Below are positions 12,129-13,544 of a DNA stretch of 13,544 nt, in pieces. The stretch's first letter is position 1, and every line of letters starts with the position of its first letter. The position numbers and the translations under genes are program-made. The stretch is taken from the NCBI GenBank assembly GCA_045124505.1, contig JBGVLZ010000004.1, positions 1 through 13,544 of the forward strand. Direction: 5' to 3'. This DNA comes from RGIG7213 sp045124505. GTDB taxonomy: Bacteria; Bacillota; Clostridia; Oscillospirales; CAG-272. The notes beneath the pieces are model-generated. The model was given only the letters and a program-made list of their open reading frames with translations. It was not told where the DNA came from and did not search any database.

Positions 12129-13105
12129 AACCAACCCTCATTGTTTTCTTTAAACTCTTTCAGCATTGCATCCGCTTCTTTTATGAGCTTGTTTGCTTCA
12201 CGTCTTGAGTAAACGGTAGCACCCGCTGCACAAGCGTGACCGCCTCCGCGGTATTTTTCCGCAAGTGAATTTATAGTGATGAAGCGTGAACGCAAACGAA
12301 CTCTCACAGATCCGTCGGGACATTCGATAAAAGCAACCCAGATAAGCGAACCCTTGATAGAATCAAGATGGGAAATTGCCGCACTTGCATCTTCTGTCGA
12401 GAGGTTGAATTCCTTTTGCATCGGCAGGGAAATATAAATAGATGCAACACCGTTTTCGGAGATCTTCATCTTTTTGTGAACGTGAGATTCAAACTTGAAG
12501 CTTTCGAATTCACGCAGATAAAGATTTGCGTAAAGCTTTTCTGCGTCGACGTTGAATTTCAGAAGTGTGCCCGCAAGACGCAGTGTTTCACCCGATACAT
12601 CTCTGTAGCGGAAACGGCCCGAGTCTGTAACCATACCCGTATATATATAATATGCGGCTGTATCTGTCATGCGAAGCTCATCCTTGAATGCATCATAAAA
12701 TGCCGCTATCATCTCGCACGATGAAGAACGCAACTCCTCAACCCATTCATATTCAGCATATGATTCTATCGGAATGTGGTGGTCGATCTTTATATGCTCA
12801 CGGCACAGCTTGTACTTCGGATTTGAAAGCCTTTCAAATGTTCCTGTGTCAATTGCAATACCGAGGGCGTCCGTATACATTTCATCGGGAATAGGCTCAT
12901 CCTCTCCGCCTAAAAAAGCCAGATGCTTTGAAAAATCGTTGTTCTGAAGATATATTTCCTTTTCGGGATACGTCGCCTTGAGTATTTCAGCAAGACCTTT
13001 TGTTGAGCCTATCGCATCTCCGTCGGGACGGAAATGTCGGAAAATTATAATTCTGTTGTATTCCTTGATCTTTTCAAGGATCTTTTTCATATTTTCGTTT
13101 ACCAT
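12125..13105 (-). CDS. nrnA: DHH/DHHA1 phosphoesterase, NrnA-like oligoribonuclease / pAp phosphatase
   Basis: A 326-residue cytoplasmic phosphoesterase. The DHH domain has RHFRPDGDAIGS with His24 and Asp28/Asp30, AIDTGTF with Asp86, the IDHH signature with Asp108-His109-His110, and GMVTDSGRF with Asp161; these are the Mn2+ ligands of the family. The DHHA1 substrate domain ends with the RGGGHACAAGA motif at 286-296. Length and motif order fit NrnA, which degrades 2-5-residue RNA from the ends and dephosphorylates 3'-phosphoadenosine 5'-phosphate. The ATG at 13105 has GGAG a few bases upstream, inside the end of the preceding gene; an alternative ATG five codons later lacks such a site. It sits 2 bases from the upstream paralogue and overlaps surE by 4 bases. 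Whether it acts mainly on oligonucleotides, pAp or cyclic-dinucleotide products cannot be told from sequence. Confidence 0.92.
   Translation of the reverse strand: MVNENMKKILEKIKEYNRIIIFRHFRPDGDAIGSTKGLAEILKATYPEKEIYLQNNDFSKHLAFLGGEDEPIPDEMYTDALGIAIDTGTFERLSNPKYKLCREHIKIDHHIPIESYAEYEWVEELRSSSCEMIAAFYDAFKDELRMTDTAAYYIYTGMVTDSGRFRYRDVSGETLRLAGTLLKFNVDAEKLYANLYLREFESFKFESHVHKKMKISENGVASIYISLPMQKEFNLSTEDASAAISHLDSIKGSLIWVAFIECPDGSVRVRLRSRFITINSLAEKYRGGGHACAAGATVYSRREANKLIKEADAMLKEFKENNEGWL
12135..12140 (-). promoter_or_regulatory. Ribosome binding site of surE inside the DHH gene
   Basis: On the minus strand TGAGGG lies within the last codons of the DHH phosphoesterase gene, with a 6-base spacer to the surE ATG at 12128. 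The TTG at 12134 is directly adjacent to it and so has no spacing. This settles the start and implies that translation of surE depends on the upstream gene. Confidence 0.75.
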
Positions 13106-13107
13106 AT

Positions 13108-13544
13108 TTACTCCATATTTTTATTGTATGCTATAAGATCTTCTAAAAGCGACATCGCCTCATCACGGTCCTTTACAGTAGCACCGCTTGCCTTTGCGTG
13201 GCCGCCTCCGCCGTATTTAACCGCAACGGGGTTTATGTTATGCTTGTTTGAGCGTATTTCGGTAAGTACACCGCCATCTGTTTCAGTGAAGTTTACCCAG
13301 ATGTTGATGCCTTTGATATCGCCCATTGTATTTACCATGCTTCTGGAAAGGGTAAAGGTATCAAAACCGTATTCAGCGGCTTCTTCCTTTGTTGTGTAGA
13401 TGTACGCAACGCCGTATTCTGTCAGGTTTATTTTAAGTATGAACTTCGCACGCAGACGGATAAATTCAAAATCGTCCGCATAGAGATTTGAGAAAATATC
13501 GTTTGTATCAAATTCCTGCTTCATAAGCTCCGATGCAAGGCGGA
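13108..13544 (-). CDS. Second NrnA-like DHH/DHHA1 phosphoesterase, cut by the window edge
   Basis: Only the C-terminal ~145 residues are present; the frame stays open to the last base of the window, so the ATG at 13524 is internal. The visible part begins RLASELMKQEFD, which aligns with RLAGTLLKFNVD in the neighbouring paralogue, and continues through the DHHA1 domain (VAYIYTT, INIWVNFTE) to the GGGGHAKASGAT motif. The catalytic DHH half lies outside. The stop codon is 2 bases before the next DHH gene, whose ribosome binding site lies in its last codons, so the genes form a tandem operon. Function is presumed similar: hydrolysis of short oligonucleotides or related phosphodiesters. Confidence 0.88.
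   Translation of the reverse strand, partial: RLASELMKQEFDTNDIFSNLYADDFEFIRLRAKFILKINLTEYGVAYIYTTKEEAAEYGFDTFTLSRSMVNTMGDIKGINIWVNFTETDGGVLTEIRSNKHNINPVAVKYGGGGHAKASGATVKDRDEAMSLLEDLIAYNKNME

Noticed and set aside
13034..13399. Plus-strand open frame opposite the DHH genes
   Set aside because: Lies antisense to conserved DHHA1-coding sequence and shows no family resemblance.

Overview
The window looks like a stretch of chromosome from a Gram-positive anaerobe of the Clostridia, probably a gut Oscillospirales/Ruminococcaceae-type bacterium. The reasons are moderate-to-low GC, strong AAGGAG-type ribosome binding sites, near-consensus sigma-A promoters, many Cys-lipoproteins with Thr/Asp/Glu-rich stalks, and protein families typical of that group. 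This placement is an inference; there is no rRNA or tRNA gene to confirm it. No phage, transposon or CRISPR feature is visible.

Layout. Bases 1-600 hold the 3' end of an RDD-family membrane protein. Bases 655-9196 form a probable six-gene operon on the + strand with gaps of 11 to about 50 bases: an MsmX/UgpC-type ABC ATPase, two MalF/MalG-type permeases, a solute-binding lipoprotein, a staphylococcal-nuclease-like lipoprotein with two OB-fold-like domains, and an 892-residue lipoprotein with four copies of a ~145-residue domain plus an Ada-like Cys/His tail. A strong rho-independent terminator follows (9217-9251). Two single genes come next on the same strand, each with its own promoter and terminator: a lipoprotein carrying one diverged copy of the same ~145-residue domain (9358-10155), and a barnase-family secreted ribonuclease lipoprotein (10272-11354). 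A bidirectional hairpin (11362-11398) separates these from a convergent, translationally coupled minus-strand operon: a truncated NrnA-like DHH phosphoesterase (13108-13544), a complete NrnA-like DHH phosphoesterase (12125-13105) and SurE (11400-12128).

How the genes may work together. Most of the window fits one theme, stepwise breakdown of nucleic acid. A Ca2+-type surface nuclease (SNase) and a surface RNase (barnase type) would cut extracellular DNA and RNA. Repeat-domain lipoproteins may capture or anchor a ligand at the surface. The ABC importer made with the SNase may take up a breakdown product. In the cytoplasm, NrnA-like enzymes degrade short oligonucleotides and pAp, and SurE dephosphorylates nucleoside monophosphates. 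The family assignments are well supported by motifs. The joint role and the transporter substrate are inference.

The most interesting signals are: (1) this clustering of nucleic-acid degradation genes with a carbohydrate-type (CUT1-like) ABC importer; (2) an unnamed ~145-residue domain in four tandem copies with a solitary diverged copy in the next gene; (3) a 12-residue EF-hand-like calcium loop inserted exactly between the catalytic Arg and His of the barnase-type RNase.
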